A stretch of DNA of 64,000 nt from CAVRIA01 sp963721115 (GCA_963721115.1 CAVRIA010000006.1:930001-994000), one strand, 5' to 3'; positions 27,268 to 37,076 are shown, counted from the first letter of the stretch. The notes: generated by a model from the sequence alone, not told the origin. Numbers and translations are program-made.

Positions 27268-27864
27268 TCAGGGCCGCGGGCTGAAGCCGAGGGTGTGCGG
27301 GTGGCAGGTGAAGCAGGGGAAGGTGAAGTGCTGCGCTCCCGTGCCGTCGCTGCGATAGAACTCCGTCCGCGTGTGGCAGGTCTCGCAAAGGCCCGTGCCC
27401 GGATCGGACGCACTGGCCAGGCCGCCGTCGGCGAGGCCGGCCAGCATGGTGAACTGGACGTCGTGTATCGCCCCGCTGGGCGTGGTGACCTGTTCGTTGA
27501 CCAGGTAGAGGTTGGAGCTGCCGTGCGGCGTGTGACAGACGGTGCACTCCTGTTTCGTTCCGGCGGCAGGGTCGTGGTGGGTCATCTGATCCTGGTGGCA
27601 ATCCATGCAGGCGGGGACGTTGCGGTGGCCGGGACCGACGGTGCCCGGCGTCAGGTCTTCGCCGTGGCAGAACTCGCAGCGGAAGTCGGGATTTCCATGC
27701 CCTCCCGTGGCGATCAGATTGACGGCGATGTCGTTGTGGCAGAAAGCGCACTGGCCGTACAACTCCTCTGGCGTCGGTGTCGTGCCGGAGTACTTGGGCG
27801 CGCCGTCCGTGCCGCACGCGGCGAGACCCAGGAGCAGAGCGAGAGTGAGGAGCGGGACCCTCAC
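27268..27864 (-). CDS. Hexahaem c-type cytochrome lipoprotein
   Basis: The protein has 198 residues and six CxxCH motifs (CAFCH, CEFCH, CMDCH, CTVCH, CETCH, CFTCH). A lipoprotein signal ends LLGLAAC. The GTG start at 27864 overlaps the previous stop (GTGA), indicating translational coupling. It is the last gene of the electron-transfer cluster. It would be lipid-anchored in the periplasm or on the outer membrane and pass electrons between cluster members. Confidence 0.85.
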   Translation of the reverse strand: MRVPLLTLALLLGLAACGTDGAPKYSGTTPTPEELYGQCAFCHNDIAVNLIATGGHGNPDFRCEFCHGEDLTPGTVGPGHRNVPACMDCHQDQMTHHDPAAGTKQECTVCHTPHGSSNLYLVNEQVTTPSGAIHDVQFTMLAGLADGGLASASDPGTGLCETCHTRTEFYRSDGTGAQHFTFPCFTCHPHTLGFSPRP

Positions 27865-28400
27865 TTGCGGATTCCTCCGTGGCAGTGGAGGCAGAGAGCT
27901 CCGTTGTCGATCGGGAGACGCAGGGCCTTGGTCGACTCGCTCACGAAATCGGCCTTTGGCTCCGCCTCTCCGTACTTGCCGGCCATCGACTGGAGCCGCT
28001 CCTGGAGCGATCCGCGAACGGCGCCGGGGAAACCCGTCGACGGCGGAAGCCACCCCTGCGACAGCCAGGGCTGTGTCTTGGAGGACACGTGGTAGAGGTG
28101 ACAGGTTCCGCAGAAGATGCGGCCATCATCCGTCAGCGGCAGCTCGGGCTCCGCCTTTCCCGCTGTCTCGAGGTGGTGGCGGACCTCTTCGGCGCTGGCG
28201 TTCAGGTGCTGGAAGGCGCCGCTGTGCAGCGGTCTCCGAGTGGCAGAGGACGCAGACTTCCGCTTTGGGCAGGGAGAGCTTCATGTCCGCGTCGTGGCAG
28301 CACTCGCAGGCGTAAGGGTCGCGGTGCGGATTCGCTTCCTCGCCCGCGGCGGGAAGCGACAGCGCCGCAATCAAGAGCAGAGCCCGACGACGCGATTCAT
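27861..28400 (-). CDS. Tetrahaem periplasmic cytochrome (two frameshifts)
   Basis: The repaired product has about 180 residues and four CxxCH motifs (CECCH, CVLCH, CGTCH, CLHCH). The ATG at 28400 overlaps the upstream stop (ATGA). One missing base just after it, probably in an A-run, would restore a normal signal peptide beginning MKSRRRALLLIAAL. A second one-base shift lies near 28225. A TTG start inside would avoid the first shift but would give a very short signal sequence. Confidence 0.7.
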
Positions 28401-28828
28401 GGCGGCACCCCGTTGTCGCCGTGGCACAGCATGCAGCTCTGCTCGCCGCCGTTGTGGATGATCGACTGGATCTCGGGAAGGTCGATGCAGCTCTCGGCCG
28501 CCGGGTCGGCGACCTCGCTGCAATTCGGAAGGCTGGTGCGGTTGACGATGTGCATGCTGCGGATCTCGTGGCAGCCGAAACAGTCGGACCGGCCCCAGCC
28601 GGTGCGGTGCTCGTCTTCGACCAAGACCAGTCCGTCCGGGGAGCTCAGGATGTCGCCGTAGTTCTCGCCGTCCTGGGCGCCGCCGTTTCCGCACGCCGCC
28701 AATGCCGCCACGATGGCGAGGAGGCAAGCGCCGGCGACCGCGCCGCGCAGCAGCGCCGTGGCCGCGCGTCTGTGGTGCGGCCGGCCGAGCGCCGGGCTAG
28801 ATCCGATCTTTGGTTTCGAACGCCACAT
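28397..28828 (-). CDS. Dihaem cytochrome lipoprotein
   Basis: The protein has 143 residues. A long N-terminal region is followed by a lipoprotein signal (LLAIVAALAAC). Two CxxCH motifs follow, CFGCH and CMLCH, with several extra His residues as possible axial ligands. It starts 15 bases after the heptahaem gene in the same direction. A small two-haem carrier is its probable role. Confidence 0.78.
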   Translation of the reverse strand: MWRSKPKIGSSPALGRPHHRRAATALLRGAVAGACLLAIVAALAACGNGGAQDGENYGDILSSPDGLVLVEDEHRTGWGRSDCFGCHEIRSMHIVNRTSLPNCSEVADPAAESCIDLPEIQSIIHNGGEQSCMLCHGDNGVPP

Positions 28829-28842
28829 GTGTGCGCGGGCCC

Positions 28843-29490
28843 TCACGGTTGCAGATCGACCTTTCCCTGCTGGTGGCATCGGATACAGAAGTCCTCGCGA
28901 TGACAGCTTCCGCACTGCATCGGGTTGGCGCGCGCCTCGATGCCGTGGAAGAAGCGGAAGTTGCGGTCGTGAACGACGGTCTGGATGGTGTCGCGGCGCT
29001 CGTGGCAGTTGATGCACTCCGCCTGCCGGTGGCAGCCCTCGCAGCGTTCCGGGTTGGCGCGTGCCATCGCCGCGTGCACCTTCGACCACGCCAGATCGTG
29101 GTCCTCCGGGCGCAGCGGCGCCAGGTTCGTGTGACAGGTGGTGCACGCGCTCGGCGCCGCGGTCATCTTCGTATCGCTCGGCAGGTGGCAGTAGTGGCAG
29201 GCCTCGCTGCCCGGGTAGAGGGCGCGCAGGGACTGCTCCTTCGCCATCTCCTCGTTGGCGGTCCCGAGGGTGACGTCGAAACGGTGGCAGTCGGCGCAGG
29301 TGATGTTGGCGGAGGCCAGAACCGACGAATGGGCGGCGTGATCGAACTTGTTGCGCGCGTCGGCGGTGCTCTGCGCCGGGTTCGAGGAACGCGGCTGCAG
29401 ATAGCGATTGGTCGGCAGGTACTGGCGGCAGGCGACGAAGAGGGTCGCCGCCGTCAGTGAGAGAGCCGCGAGCAGCAGGAGGCGCCTCAC
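28843..29490 (-). CDS. Heptahaem c-type cytochrome
   Basis: The protein has 215 residues and seven CxxCH motifs (CADCH, CHYCH, CTTCH, CEGCH, CINCH, CGSCH, CIRCH). The N-terminus is a hydrophobic signal ending LFVAC, a plausible lipobox. Its ATG overlaps the porin stop (ATGA). Being coupled to the porin gene, it is a candidate for the periplasmic cytochrome that enters the porin, the role of MtrA in Shewanella. That role is inferred from position only. Confidence 0.85.
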   Translation of the reverse strand: MRRLLLLAALSLTAATLFVACRQYLPTNRYLQPRSSNPAQSTADARNKFDHAAHSSVLASANITCADCHRFDVTLGTANEEMAKEQSLRALYPGSEACHYCHLPSDTKMTAAPSACTTCHTNLAPLRPEDHDLAWSKVHAAMARANPERCEGCHRQAECINCHERRDTIQTVVHDRNFRFFHGIEARANPMQCGSCHREDFCIRCHQQGKVDLQP

Positions 29491-30812
29491 GACCGGTCTC
29501 CCGTGAACGGCAGGTGGTCCATGCGGTGCTGGAAGTTGTAGCTGATCGCGAATCCGAACCGGAAGTCTTCGGCGAATCGATTGTTCCGGTTCGCCTCGAA
29601 GTTCAGCTCGCCGATCAGGCCGGGGAGCAGAACGTAGCCCAGCCCGACCAGGCTGCTGACCGGAACGTCCGACGTGTTGTTTCTCTTGTCGTAGTAAGCC
29701 ACGCCGAGCATGGTTCGGAACACGATGCGTTGGTAGACCTGGTTCTGGTAGGACGCGTCGACGCCGTTGACGTTTCCGCCACCGCTGTCGGCCACGTAGT
29801 ACTCGAGACGAACCGATTCCAGCCCGTCACCACCGGGCAGCCAGGCGAGCCCGACGTGGCCGAGGTGCCCGTTCTCCCGCTTTCCGGCTTTGGACTGGTA
29901 ACGCTGGTACGAGTAGTCCCCGTAGACCGACAGTGTGCGCGTCAACGGATGGCTCATGCCGCCGCGAAACTGCAGCAGATCGCTGACGGAGAAGAGCTCG
30001 AAGATGCTGTCCTCGCGGCGGTTGAGATCGGTCTGCACGACGCCGTTGCTCTGGTCCTGCGGCTTGTAGTAGGTGCCCGCGAGGTTGAGCATCAGCCGCG
30101 GTCGGGTGAGGAAGAAGTTCACGCCGGCGTTCGCCTCGTCGAGGTTCTGCCGGTCGGCGTCGTAGGCGATCGAGCCGTAGAGGTCGGGCATTCCCGGCAG
30201 CCCGGACAGCGACTGTGTCGCGGTGCCCGTCACCAGCTGTTGCAGGACCCTCTGCTTGCGCTCGAGCTGCTGGAACCCCACGGCGACCTGGCCGCCGTTC
30301 CAGCGCTTGGTGCGCATGTTGCCGCCGAACAGGACCTCGTCCTGCGAGATGATGTTCGTCGAGTAGGTCGGCTCGAAATAGCGCGGCGCCCCGCCGTAGA
30401 CGGTGAAGGACACCGGCCAGCCGGGATCGATGCGGATCTTGCCGGCGTCGGCGACGTATACGCTCCCCGGTCCCTCGCTGAGGAACTGGCGGCCGGCGGT
30501 GATGTCGACACCGGGCACCGCGCCGGGAACGTGCGCGTAGCCGGCATAGAAGTCGGTGGCGCCGTCATCGCGGGCGAAATCGTGTTGCAGGCGGAAGAAC
30601 GTGTCGATGTTGCTCCGCGCCCAGAGGCCGGAGATTCGCGTGTCTCCGTACAGGTTGGCCGGGGCCTCGGTGTCGCGGCTCTGATCGCCGTCGCGCACCT
30701 GGCCGAGGAGATCGAAGTTGCCCTGGATGTCGATGGCGAGCGCGTGTGGGCACGCCATCGAAAGCGCCCAACAAATGCCGAGACTCCCCGCGATCACTCG
30801 CCGCCAGTGCAC
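29487..30812 (-). CDS. Outer-membrane beta-barrel porin of the electron-transfer cluster
   Basis: The protein has 441 residues and a signal peptide (about 1-26, ending ALAI). It then shows alternating aromatic/polar strands throughout, such as LHGNFDLLGQV-like starts, RLEYYVADSG and LNFEANRNNRF, and a C-terminal strand FGFAISYNFQHR. It has no haem motif. Placed between a decahaem lipoprotein and a heptahaem cytochrome, it probably is the barrel of a porin-cytochrome conduit, like MtrB in function though not obviously in sequence. Confidence 0.8.
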   Translation of the reverse strand: MHWRRVIAGSLGICWALSMACPHALAIDIQGNFDLLGQVRDGDQSRDTEAPANLYGDTRISGLWARSNIDTFFRLQHDFARDDGATDFYAGYAHVPGAVPGVDITAGRQFLSEGPGSVYVADAGKIRIDPGWPVSFTVYGGAPRYFEPTYSTNIISQDEVLFGGNMRTKRWNGGQVAVGFQQLERKQRVLQQLVTGTATQSLSGLPGMPDLYGSIAYDADRQNLDEANAGVNFFLTRPRLMLNLAGTYYKPQDQSNGVVQTDLNRREDSIFELFSVSDLLQFRGGMSHPLTRTLSVYGDYSYQRYQSKAGKRENGHLGHVGLAWLPGGDGLESVRLEYYVADSGGGNVNGVDASYQNQVYQRIVFRTMLGVAYYDKRNNTSDVPVSSLVGLGYVLLPGLIGELNFEANRNNRFAEDFRFGFAISYNFQHRMDHLPFTGDRS

Positions 30813-30939
30813 GACTCCTGCCCCCTACCCAGCCCGCCGGGTCTCCCCCCAGTTCGGCAATCGAACCGAGCCCGACTACTTCCTTCCCCCGTTCATCGCT
30901 CGCGGCCCCGGATGGCGGGGCCGCGTTTCCTCGCCTGCG

Positions 30940-33192
30940 TCACTCCGCGTGTTCCTTCGAGACCGCAAACTCGCGCCCCTCCTCGTGGCAGACCGGGCAC
31001 GACTCGACGCCCTTGGAAGTGGTCTGGGCCTCGGCGTGAGCCACCGCGTCGTCGCCGTCGTGGCACGAAGTGCAAACCGTGTTGATCGGCCCGAGGCGCC
31101 CGTCCACGACCTGCGCCCCCGTATCCGGATCGAGATGGGCGATGATCGCCCCGACCGCCGATCCAGGGAACGGCGGGATGAGCTCCGTGCCCTCGGCGTG
31201 GCACTTCTCGCAGTGCCGCAGGTCTCCCGGGAACAGCACATCGGAGAAGTCGTTGATGGAGAAGTTCGCCGGCGGTGGTCCGAAGCCGTAGATGAGGTAC
31301 GGCTTGACCTCCAGGTTCTCGCCGCGGTGGATCTTGTGGATCATGCGCTTGAAATCGATTTGGGCGGTCATGTCGCCGCGTGCCACGGCCTCCGGGTCGC
31401 GGCTGCGGCGTCCAACGTCGGTTGCGTTCGGGTTGTGGCAGAGGACGCAGTACTGCGTCTGGTTGCGCAGGTTGCCGTGGATCGAGAAGCCGCGCGAGAA
31501 CACGCCGTGGCAGACCTGACAGTTCATGTCGTCGACCACCACGCGCCGCACCTCGGGCATCGAGTCGTCGAGGGTGAAGGTCACCACCGGGTTCTGCGCC
31601 GCCTCTTCGACGGTCTTCGGACTGCCGCTGATCACCTCGAGCTCGACCTCGCGCCGCGCCTCGGCGCCGACCGCCCAGGTGCCCGTGGCGTCGGCCGGAA
31701 TCGGCATCGGCGGCGTATAGTTGAAGACGCCGTCGCCGTCCGGTCCCATCAGCGTGCCACCGGCGCCCCCTCCGACCGCGGTCGGGGTCAACACCGTCTG
31801 ATACTCGCTGGTCGGTCCGGCGATCGCGAAGGCCAGCCGGTTGAGCCCGGAGAGGTCGAGCAGCGCGTCGCCCGCGTCGTTCGTCACCTTGAAGCTGATC
31901 ATCGGCGCCTGGCCCGCGCCGGCGTTGCTGACGTTGGTGATCGCCACGTTCAGACCCTGCAGCTGCGCGGATTGCTCGGGAACCACGTGCGCGCCTTGGA
32001 TCGAGATGTCGAACTCCTCGCCCTGCGGCACGTGGCAGAAGGCACAGTCGCCGTCGGCGAAGCCGCGGTCCTGGAAGTGGTTGGTTCCCGGAGGGCCGGC
32101 GGGCGTGTCCACCAGCGACGGGTTGACGTCGTCGTGGCACGAGGCGCAGGCGGCGGCGGACGGCTTGTCCATGTAGTTCTGCGAAGTCGCGCCGCCGGTG
32201 TGGCAGACCTGACACTCCTCGACGGGGCGCGGGAAACCGACGCCCGTGATGTCGCCGTTCTCGTCCTTCTGGGCGAAGACCTGGTACTGCATCGAGAAGC
32301 CGCTGAAGATGGCATACTGAGCGCCCGGAGGGCCGTTGACGATCGACGGCAGGTCCACGCCGCGGTGGATCTTGTGGATCATCTGCTTCAGGGCGATGCT
32401 CGTGCCCTTCGGGTCCACCGCCTGCTCGGTGTGGCAGAGGGTGCAGAGACGAAACTCCCGCCGGTTGCCGTGCAGGCGCAGCGGGTCGTGGCACATATTG
32501 CACTGCTCGGTGGTGGAACCGGCGAGGATCTGCGGGTCGCCCCCGGCGGGGACGACGTCGAAGATCGGATCGACGCCGAGCTGCACACCGTTGACGGTGC
32601 GATCGATCTGCTCACCGACCGTGTACGTCTGGGTGGGATTGAAACCCTCAGGGAGCTTGGTGGCGAACACGTACTGGTACACGCCCGCCGCCGCGTCGAT
32701 CGTGCTCAGCGTGCCGTTGCTGTCGAAGGCGGGATTGGTGGCGTTGATGTCGTTGACGTAGCGGCTGAAATCGTTCCCGAACTCGCCGCCACCGGGGTAC
32801 TGCTCGACGTGGGCGATGACGAAACGCACGCGCGCCTGCTGATCGCTCTGCGCGCTTCTCAAGGTGGGCTGCAGGGCTACGCCCCGATCGTCGGTCAGCG
32901 TGAAGGTCACCGTGATCTGTCCGTCCGAGGCGATATCGACGTTGGTGATTGAGCCCTGCAGGCCGTCACCGGCCATACCGGGCTCGACGGGTGTCGCGGT
33001 GCGTGTCGGCGGCGGAGTTCCCGGTTCCGTTGCCGTTGGCGGGACCGTGCCGGTCGTCGGAGGGGTGGCGGTAGGTGGCACCGGCGTGGCGGTCGGCGCG
33101 CCGCCGTTGTTGCCGCCCCCGCCGCATCCGACGACTCCGAGAACCAGCGCCCCTGTTGCAACCAACGAAAGAACCGTACTTCTCGTCGACAT
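30940..33192 (-). CDS. OmcA/MtrC-family decahaem lipoprotein
   Basis: The protein has 750 residues. A lipoprotein signal ends LGVVGC and a Pro/Thr-rich linker follows. Ten CxxCH motifs come in two groups of five (CNMCH to CAFCH, and CQVCH to CPVCH), each preceded by a beta-rich domain. The repeated MIHKIHRGE/MIHKIHRGV motif before haem groups is typical of the OmcA/MtrC family. It would sit on the cell surface and pass electrons to minerals or partner cells. The gene is intact. Confidence 0.93.
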   Translation of the reverse strand: MSTRSTVLSLVATGALVLGVVGCGGGGNNGGAPTATPVPPTATPPTTGTVPPTATEPGTPPPTRTATPVEPGMAGDGLQGSITNVDIASDGQITVTFTLTDDRGVALQPTLRSAQSDQQARVRFVIAHVEQYPGGGEFGNDFSRYVNDINATNPAFDSNGTLSTIDAAAGVYQYVFATKLPEGFNPTQTYTVGEQIDRTVNGVQLGVDPIFDVVPAGGDPQILAGSTTEQCNMCHDPLRLHGNRREFRLCTLCHTEQAVDPKGTSIALKQMIHKIHRGVDLPSIVNGPPGAQYAIFSGFSMQYQVFAQKDENGDITGVGFPRPVEECQVCHTGGATSQNYMDKPSAAACASCHDDVNPSLVDTPAGPPGTNHFQDRGFADGDCAFCHVPQGEEFDISIQGAHVVPEQSAQLQGLNVAITNVSNAGAGQAPMISFKVTNDAGDALLDLSGLNRLAFAIAGPTSEYQTVLTPTAVGGGAGGTLMGPDGDGVFNYTPPMPIPADATGTWAVGAEARREVELEVISGSPKTVEEAAQNPVVTFTLDDSMPEVRRVVVDDMNCQVCHGVFSRGFSIHGNLRNQTQYCVLCHNPNATDVGRRSRDPEAVARGDMTAQIDFKRMIHKIHRGENLEVKPYLIYGFGPPPANFSINDFSDVLFPGDLRHCEKCHAEGTELIPPFPGSAVGAIIAHLDPDTGAQVVDGRLGPINTVCTSCHDGDDAVAHAEAQTTSKGVESCPVCHEEGREFAVSKEHAE

Positions 33193-33544
33193 CCTCTTCT
33201 CCTCACGTGGTCGTTCTCGGCATCATCGAAGCCCTCGGAAGCCCTCGCCCCCGCCGGGCCGGTCACTGGCTACCACGAATCGGCCAATGTGTCACCGTCC
33301 CAACCGATCTTTTTCCGTTGTTGTACCCGACCCACGCCGGAATTTTCGCCTCGACGCCTCTTGTCTCCCGGCAGTCCGGCACGGACTCACCGCTGGCGAC
33401 CGACAGATGTGCAACGGAGGTGCCTGCTGCCGCGGCCCCGTGTTTCGCAACTCGCGACGGCGGCGAACTCTCAAATCTGCAAAAGAACGCTGCCGGTCAT
33501 TCTCCCGGTTGAAATGGCGCTCCCCAGGGACCTCAGCCCGGGCT
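33193..33544. other. Intergenic region between ImcH-like and OmcA/MtrC genes
   Basis: This 352-base gap probably contains a separate promoter for the decahaem-porin part of the cluster. The palindrome AGCCCGGGCT at about 33536-33545 overlaps the ImcH-like stop and may be part of a terminator. The segment is lower in GC than its surroundings near 33310-33340. No gene or confident promoter box was recognised. Confidence 0.35.
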
Positions 33545-35050
33545 CTAGCTGCTTCCGACCTTTCCGGTGTGACACTCGTCGCAGCTCATGTCTTGCCACA
33601 CCCCTCCGATGTCCTCCGGATGTTGGAACGGCAACCCGTCTGGCTGGTCCGAGTACGCCATCGAATCCTTCTTGCCCTGTCCGAGAATGGCGTGACAGGT
33701 CGTGCACTCCTTGCTGATCGCCTCGCCCTTGGCGTCTTCGTGCTGCCCGTCGTGACAGCGAAAGCAGCCCGGGAACATGAGGTGACCGACGTTGTCCGCG
33801 TAGTCGCTCCACTTCGCCTTCATGTGCGGAAAGAAGTTCTGCGAGTAGATCTTCTGGAGCGCGCTGGCGGCCTGTTCGATGGCCTTCTGCTGCGTGCTGG
33901 CCAGCTCCGGATACTTTTCGCGATAGAACTTCCGAAACCCATCCGCGATTGCGGCGTCCGCCGACGCGACCGAGTCATAGGAAGTCGCCAGGAGCTTGAC
34001 GCCCGTCTGCTTGACGAAGGGCAGGGTCGAATCGATCTCTCTCGCCTCCAGGGCCAGATCCACGGCGAGGTTGGGCGAGTGATAGATGTGGGTCGGCCGG
34101 TTGTGGCAGTCGATGCAGTCCATGGTGCGGATCTCGGCCTTGGCGATCTGCTCCTTCGAGAGCTCGGTTCCGCTGGTCTGGTAGATCCTGACCTGGTTCG
34201 TCTTCGCATCGGTGACGCGGACCCAGGGGATCGTCTGGCGCTTCTGGTCCGTGGCGATGTACTCGACCTTGTTGGCGATGTGCCAGTGAATCCCCATGGG
34301 ATGGCCGGCGGGGGGGTTGGCGCCGCCGACGCGGAGCAGCAGGTCGATCTCCCAGCGCGTGTTCTTCTCGTCGGCGAGGTAGTGGACCAGGCGCGTCTGC
34401 TGGCCGCCGGAGAAGTGCTCCGGCCAGTGGCACTGCTCGCACGTCTCGCGAGCCGGGCGCAGGTTCGCGATCGGCGCCGGTATCGGCCGCGGGTACTTGT
34501 CGAACAGCACGGCGTAGACCTGGTACATGCCGGAGAGCTTCGACTTCACGTACCAGTCGGCGCCGGGGCCGACGTGACACTCCACGCAGGGGACGCGCGC
34601 GTGCGGGGAGTTCTTGTAGGTGGTGTACTCCGGCTCCATCACGTTGTGGCAGAGGCCGCCGCAGAAGACCACCGACTCGGTGGCCTCGTAGGCCTCGAAG
34701 CTGCCGTACACGGTGAGGAAGAGCAGCATGACGGAGCCGATCGTGAAGATCGCCATGGCGTTCCGGTAGTGGGGTTGGTTGAGATCGATGACCGGAAAGT
34801 GGGGGATCGTGTGCTCGCCCGTGCGCTTCAGGTGCTGCCATTCGCGGTACATGCCGACCGGGATGAGAGCGAGGCCGAAGATCAGGAAGGGCGGCACCAC
34901 GGCGAAGATCAGGATGCCCGCGTACGGCGCCTGCCCTATCGTGCTGAACATGTTGAGTACCATGAGGAACACGAAGACGATGAAGGCGAGCGCGGCGATG
35001 GTCGCGCCGGTGTAGCTCAGCCAGTTGTGCACTGTCCTTGGTAGCTTCAC
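33545..35050 (-). CDS. ImcH-like NapC/NirT heptahaem inner-membrane cytochrome
   Basis: The protein has 501 residues. Three predicted membrane helices (about 12-35, 43-68 and 98-120) are followed by a NapC/NirT-type haem domain. The first haem site reads CGGLCH (residues 130-135), a CxxxCH form. Six standard sites follow (CVECH, CEQCH, CIDCH, CFRCH, CTTCH, CDECH), for seven in total. Seven haems plus N-terminal helices match ImcH of Geobacter, a quinol oxidase for high-potential acceptors. The GTG start overlaps the previous stop (GTGA). Confidence 0.88.
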   Translation of the reverse strand: MKLPRTVHNWLSYTGATIAALAFIVFVFLMVLNMFSTIGQAPYAGILIFAVVPPFLIFGLALIPVGMYREWQHLKRTGEHTIPHFPVIDLNQPHYRNAMAIFTIGSVMLLFLTVYGSFEAYEATESVVFCGGLCHNVMEPEYTTYKNSPHARVPCVECHVGPGADWYVKSKLSGMYQVYAVLFDKYPRPIPAPIANLRPARETCEQCHWPEHFSGGQQTRLVHYLADEKNTRWEIDLLLRVGGANPPAGHPMGIHWHIANKVEYIATDQKRQTIPWVRVTDAKTNQVRIYQTSGTELSKEQIAKAEIRTMDCIDCHNRPTHIYHSPNLAVDLALEAREIDSTLPFVKQTGVKLLATSYDSVASADAAIADGFRKFYREKYPELASTQQKAIEQAASALQKIYSQNFFPHMKAKWSDYADNVGHLMFPGCFRCHDGQHEDAKGEAISKECTTCHAILGQGKKDSMAYSDQPDGLPFQHPEDIGGVWQDMSCDECHTGKVGSS

Positions 35051-37026
35051 GTCGGTTCGCCTTTCTTCTCTGCGGTCGCGGCAGCCCCGGGCGGGGTCTG
35101 CGGCGGTGAGCCGGCGGCCGGCTCTTCCGCCTCCGCGGCGCGACGCTCGAGAACGCGCGTGGCGGGCGCGTGTCCGTCCCACCAGCTCCAATCCATCGGG
35201 TAGACGTCGGGATCGAAGATCACCCAGTACAGGTGCCAGACGAGGATGGCGAGGGTCGCCAAAACGGCCTCGTAGAAGTGGATGGCGGTCGCGACGTCGG
35301 TCGTCCACTTGGGCAGGTAGCGCAGGGCCGCGTTGGTGAACCAGAGCAGAAACCCGGTCGCGCTCATGATGAGCATGCCCCAGACGAACGCCCAGTACTC
35401 GGCCTTCTCGATGTAGGTGAACTTCTGTCCGTGCGGCCGCGAGGACCGCCATCCCGTGTAGTAGCCCATCATGGCCAGGAAATGCCGCAGGTCGCGCCAC
35501 GACCACCAGATCCCGCTCAGTCGCTTGCGGCTCCGCCGGCTGACCACGAGCTCGACCCCGTGCCAGACCAGGGCGGTCAGCAGCACGACCGCGGCACTTC
35601 GGTGAATCAGTCCGCGCACGTCGCCGCCGTTCCTCCAGTGCAACAGCGGCGCCGCCCACCAGCTGTCCGGGTAGGTGAGAGCAAAGCCCGAGTAGACCAG
35701 CACGGGGAAGCTCAGCATCACCAGGCCGTGTTGCCAGCGCAGCGAGCGCGGCATGCGCTGGCTTTCCTCCGGCGGGATGGACGGCACCAGCCGCAACGGG
35801 CTTCGGGCCTTGAGGCCGAGGTCGATCGCGTTGTGCGCCACCATGAATCCGATCACGACCACGATGAGCGATAGGTAGATCAAGCGGATCCAGTACACCC
35901 CCGGCGACGAAAATTCCGTCGCGACGACGTGGATCGGACCGAGGGCGAAGCGCTCCCCGGCGCCGGGATGACACTTCCCGCAGGTCTTCGGCAGGTTGCT
36001 CGGGTTGATCATCGAGCGCGGGTCGCTGGCCGGGAGGATGTCGTGAATGCCGTGGCAGCTCGCACAGTTGGCGACGGTCAGTTGGCCCGAGCGAAGGGCG
36101 AGGCCGTGAAAGCTGTCCTCGAAGGCAGCGACCTTGCCACCCGCCAGGCCGTACTTCTCGCTCAACCGCGTGTTGGAATGACAGCGGCCGCACGTTTGGC
36201 CCGGAATGTTGGTCGCGAAGACCGGCGAAGCCGGCTGCTCGTGAGAGAGGATCCGATGCTCACCGTGACAGTCCGTGCAGACCGGGGCCTCGCGTATGCC
36301 GCGGATGAGCGCCTTGCCGTGAACGCTGCCCCGGTATTCTTTCAAGACCTCGGTATGACACTTCCCGCAGGTTTCGGGGACGTTCGATCGCGAGATGGGT
36401 GACTGCGGGTCGGACGACGGAAGGATGAGGTGCGTCCCGTGACAGTCCGAGCACACCGCGGCCCGCACCCCCCCCTCTACCGCGCGCGCGTGGACGCTCA
36501 GCAGGTACGCCTGCACGGGCCGCACGACGGGGATCTGGAACTTCTCGGCCATCTGCAGGTTGGCGTGACAGCGCGCGCAGGTCTTCGCCAGGTGCGACCA
36601 GTGCGCCGCGGAGGCGGGTTCGGTGTGGGGAAGCAGGGCGTGGATGTTGCCGTGACAGTCCTGGCACGTCGGGGCTTCGGTGACTCCCTTCAGCCGGTTG
36701 CTGCCGTGGACTCCCTTCTTGTAGGCGTCGACCTCGTCGGCGTGGCAGGTCTCGCAGGTCTCCAGGCTGACCGCCTTCAGCTCGGCATGCGGAATCTCGG
36801 TCGCATCGGAATGGCAGTCGGTGCACGAGAAGAGGGCGTGAGCGGAATGGCCGAACGCCTCGCCGTCGAGGTACAGAGGGCGATCGTCCGAGCCGGTGAA
36901 TCCCTCGGTGCCGTGACAGCCGAGGCAGTCGTCATTGGTGATCTCCTCGCCCTCGGCAGCGATCGTCGCACGGGCCGCGACGAACGCCAGCAGCAGCGAG
37001 AGGAGGGTCGGCAGCCAGTACCGCAT
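35047..37026 (-). CDS. CbcL-like multihaem cytochrome c fused to cytochrome b
   Basis: The protein has 659 residues. A signal peptide (about 1-23) is followed by eleven CxxCH motifs within the first 350 residues, then a membrane part with several helices and His ligands that resembles b561/FdnI-type cytochrome b. CbcL of Geobacter has a similar fusion and passes quinol electrons to low-potential acceptors. Its co-occurrence with the ImcH-like gene, coupled by a 4-base overlap, suggests a shared inner-membrane quinol module. The C-terminal tail is Pro/Ala-rich. Confidence 0.88.
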   Translation of the reverse strand: MRYWLPTLLSLLLAFVAARATIAAEGEEITNDDCLGCHGTEGFTGSDDRPLYLDGEAFGHSAHALFSCTDCHSDATEIPHAELKAVSLETCETCHADEVDAYKKGVHGSNRLKGVTEAPTCQDCHGNIHALLPHTEPASAAHWSHLAKTCARCHANLQMAEKFQIPVVRPVQAYLLSVHARAVEGGVRAAVCSDCHGTHLILPSSDPQSPISRSNVPETCGKCHTEVLKEYRGSVHGKALIRGIREAPVCTDCHGEHRILSHEQPASPVFATNIPGQTCGRCHSNTRLSEKYGLAGGKVAAFEDSFHGLALRSGQLTVANCASCHGIHDILPASDPRSMINPSNLPKTCGKCHPGAGERFALGPIHVVATEFSSPGVYWIRLIYLSLIVVVIGFMVAHNAIDLGLKARSPLRLVPSIPPEESQRMPRSLRWQHGLVMLSFPVLVYSGFALTYPDSWWAAPLLHWRNGGDVRGLIHRSAAVVLLTALVWHGVELVVSRRSRKRLSGIWWSWRDLRHFLAMMGYYTGWRSSRPHGQKFTYIEKAEYWAFVWGMLIMSATGFLLWFTNAALRYLPKWTTDVATAIHFYEAVLATLAILVWHLYWVIFDPDVYPMDWSWWDGHAPATRVLERRAAEAEEPAAGSPPQTPPGAAATAEKKGEPT

Positions 37027-37076
37027 GGAGGGCGGTCGCTCCTACGCCCAAGTGGTGGGAATCTGCGTTTCCGGCA

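Noticed and set aside
30718..35044. Two long plus-strand open frames (about 744 and 726 codons) opposite the cytochrome genes
   Set aside because: The minus strand has ten and seven haem motifs plus signal sequences in the expected order; the plus frames show neither.
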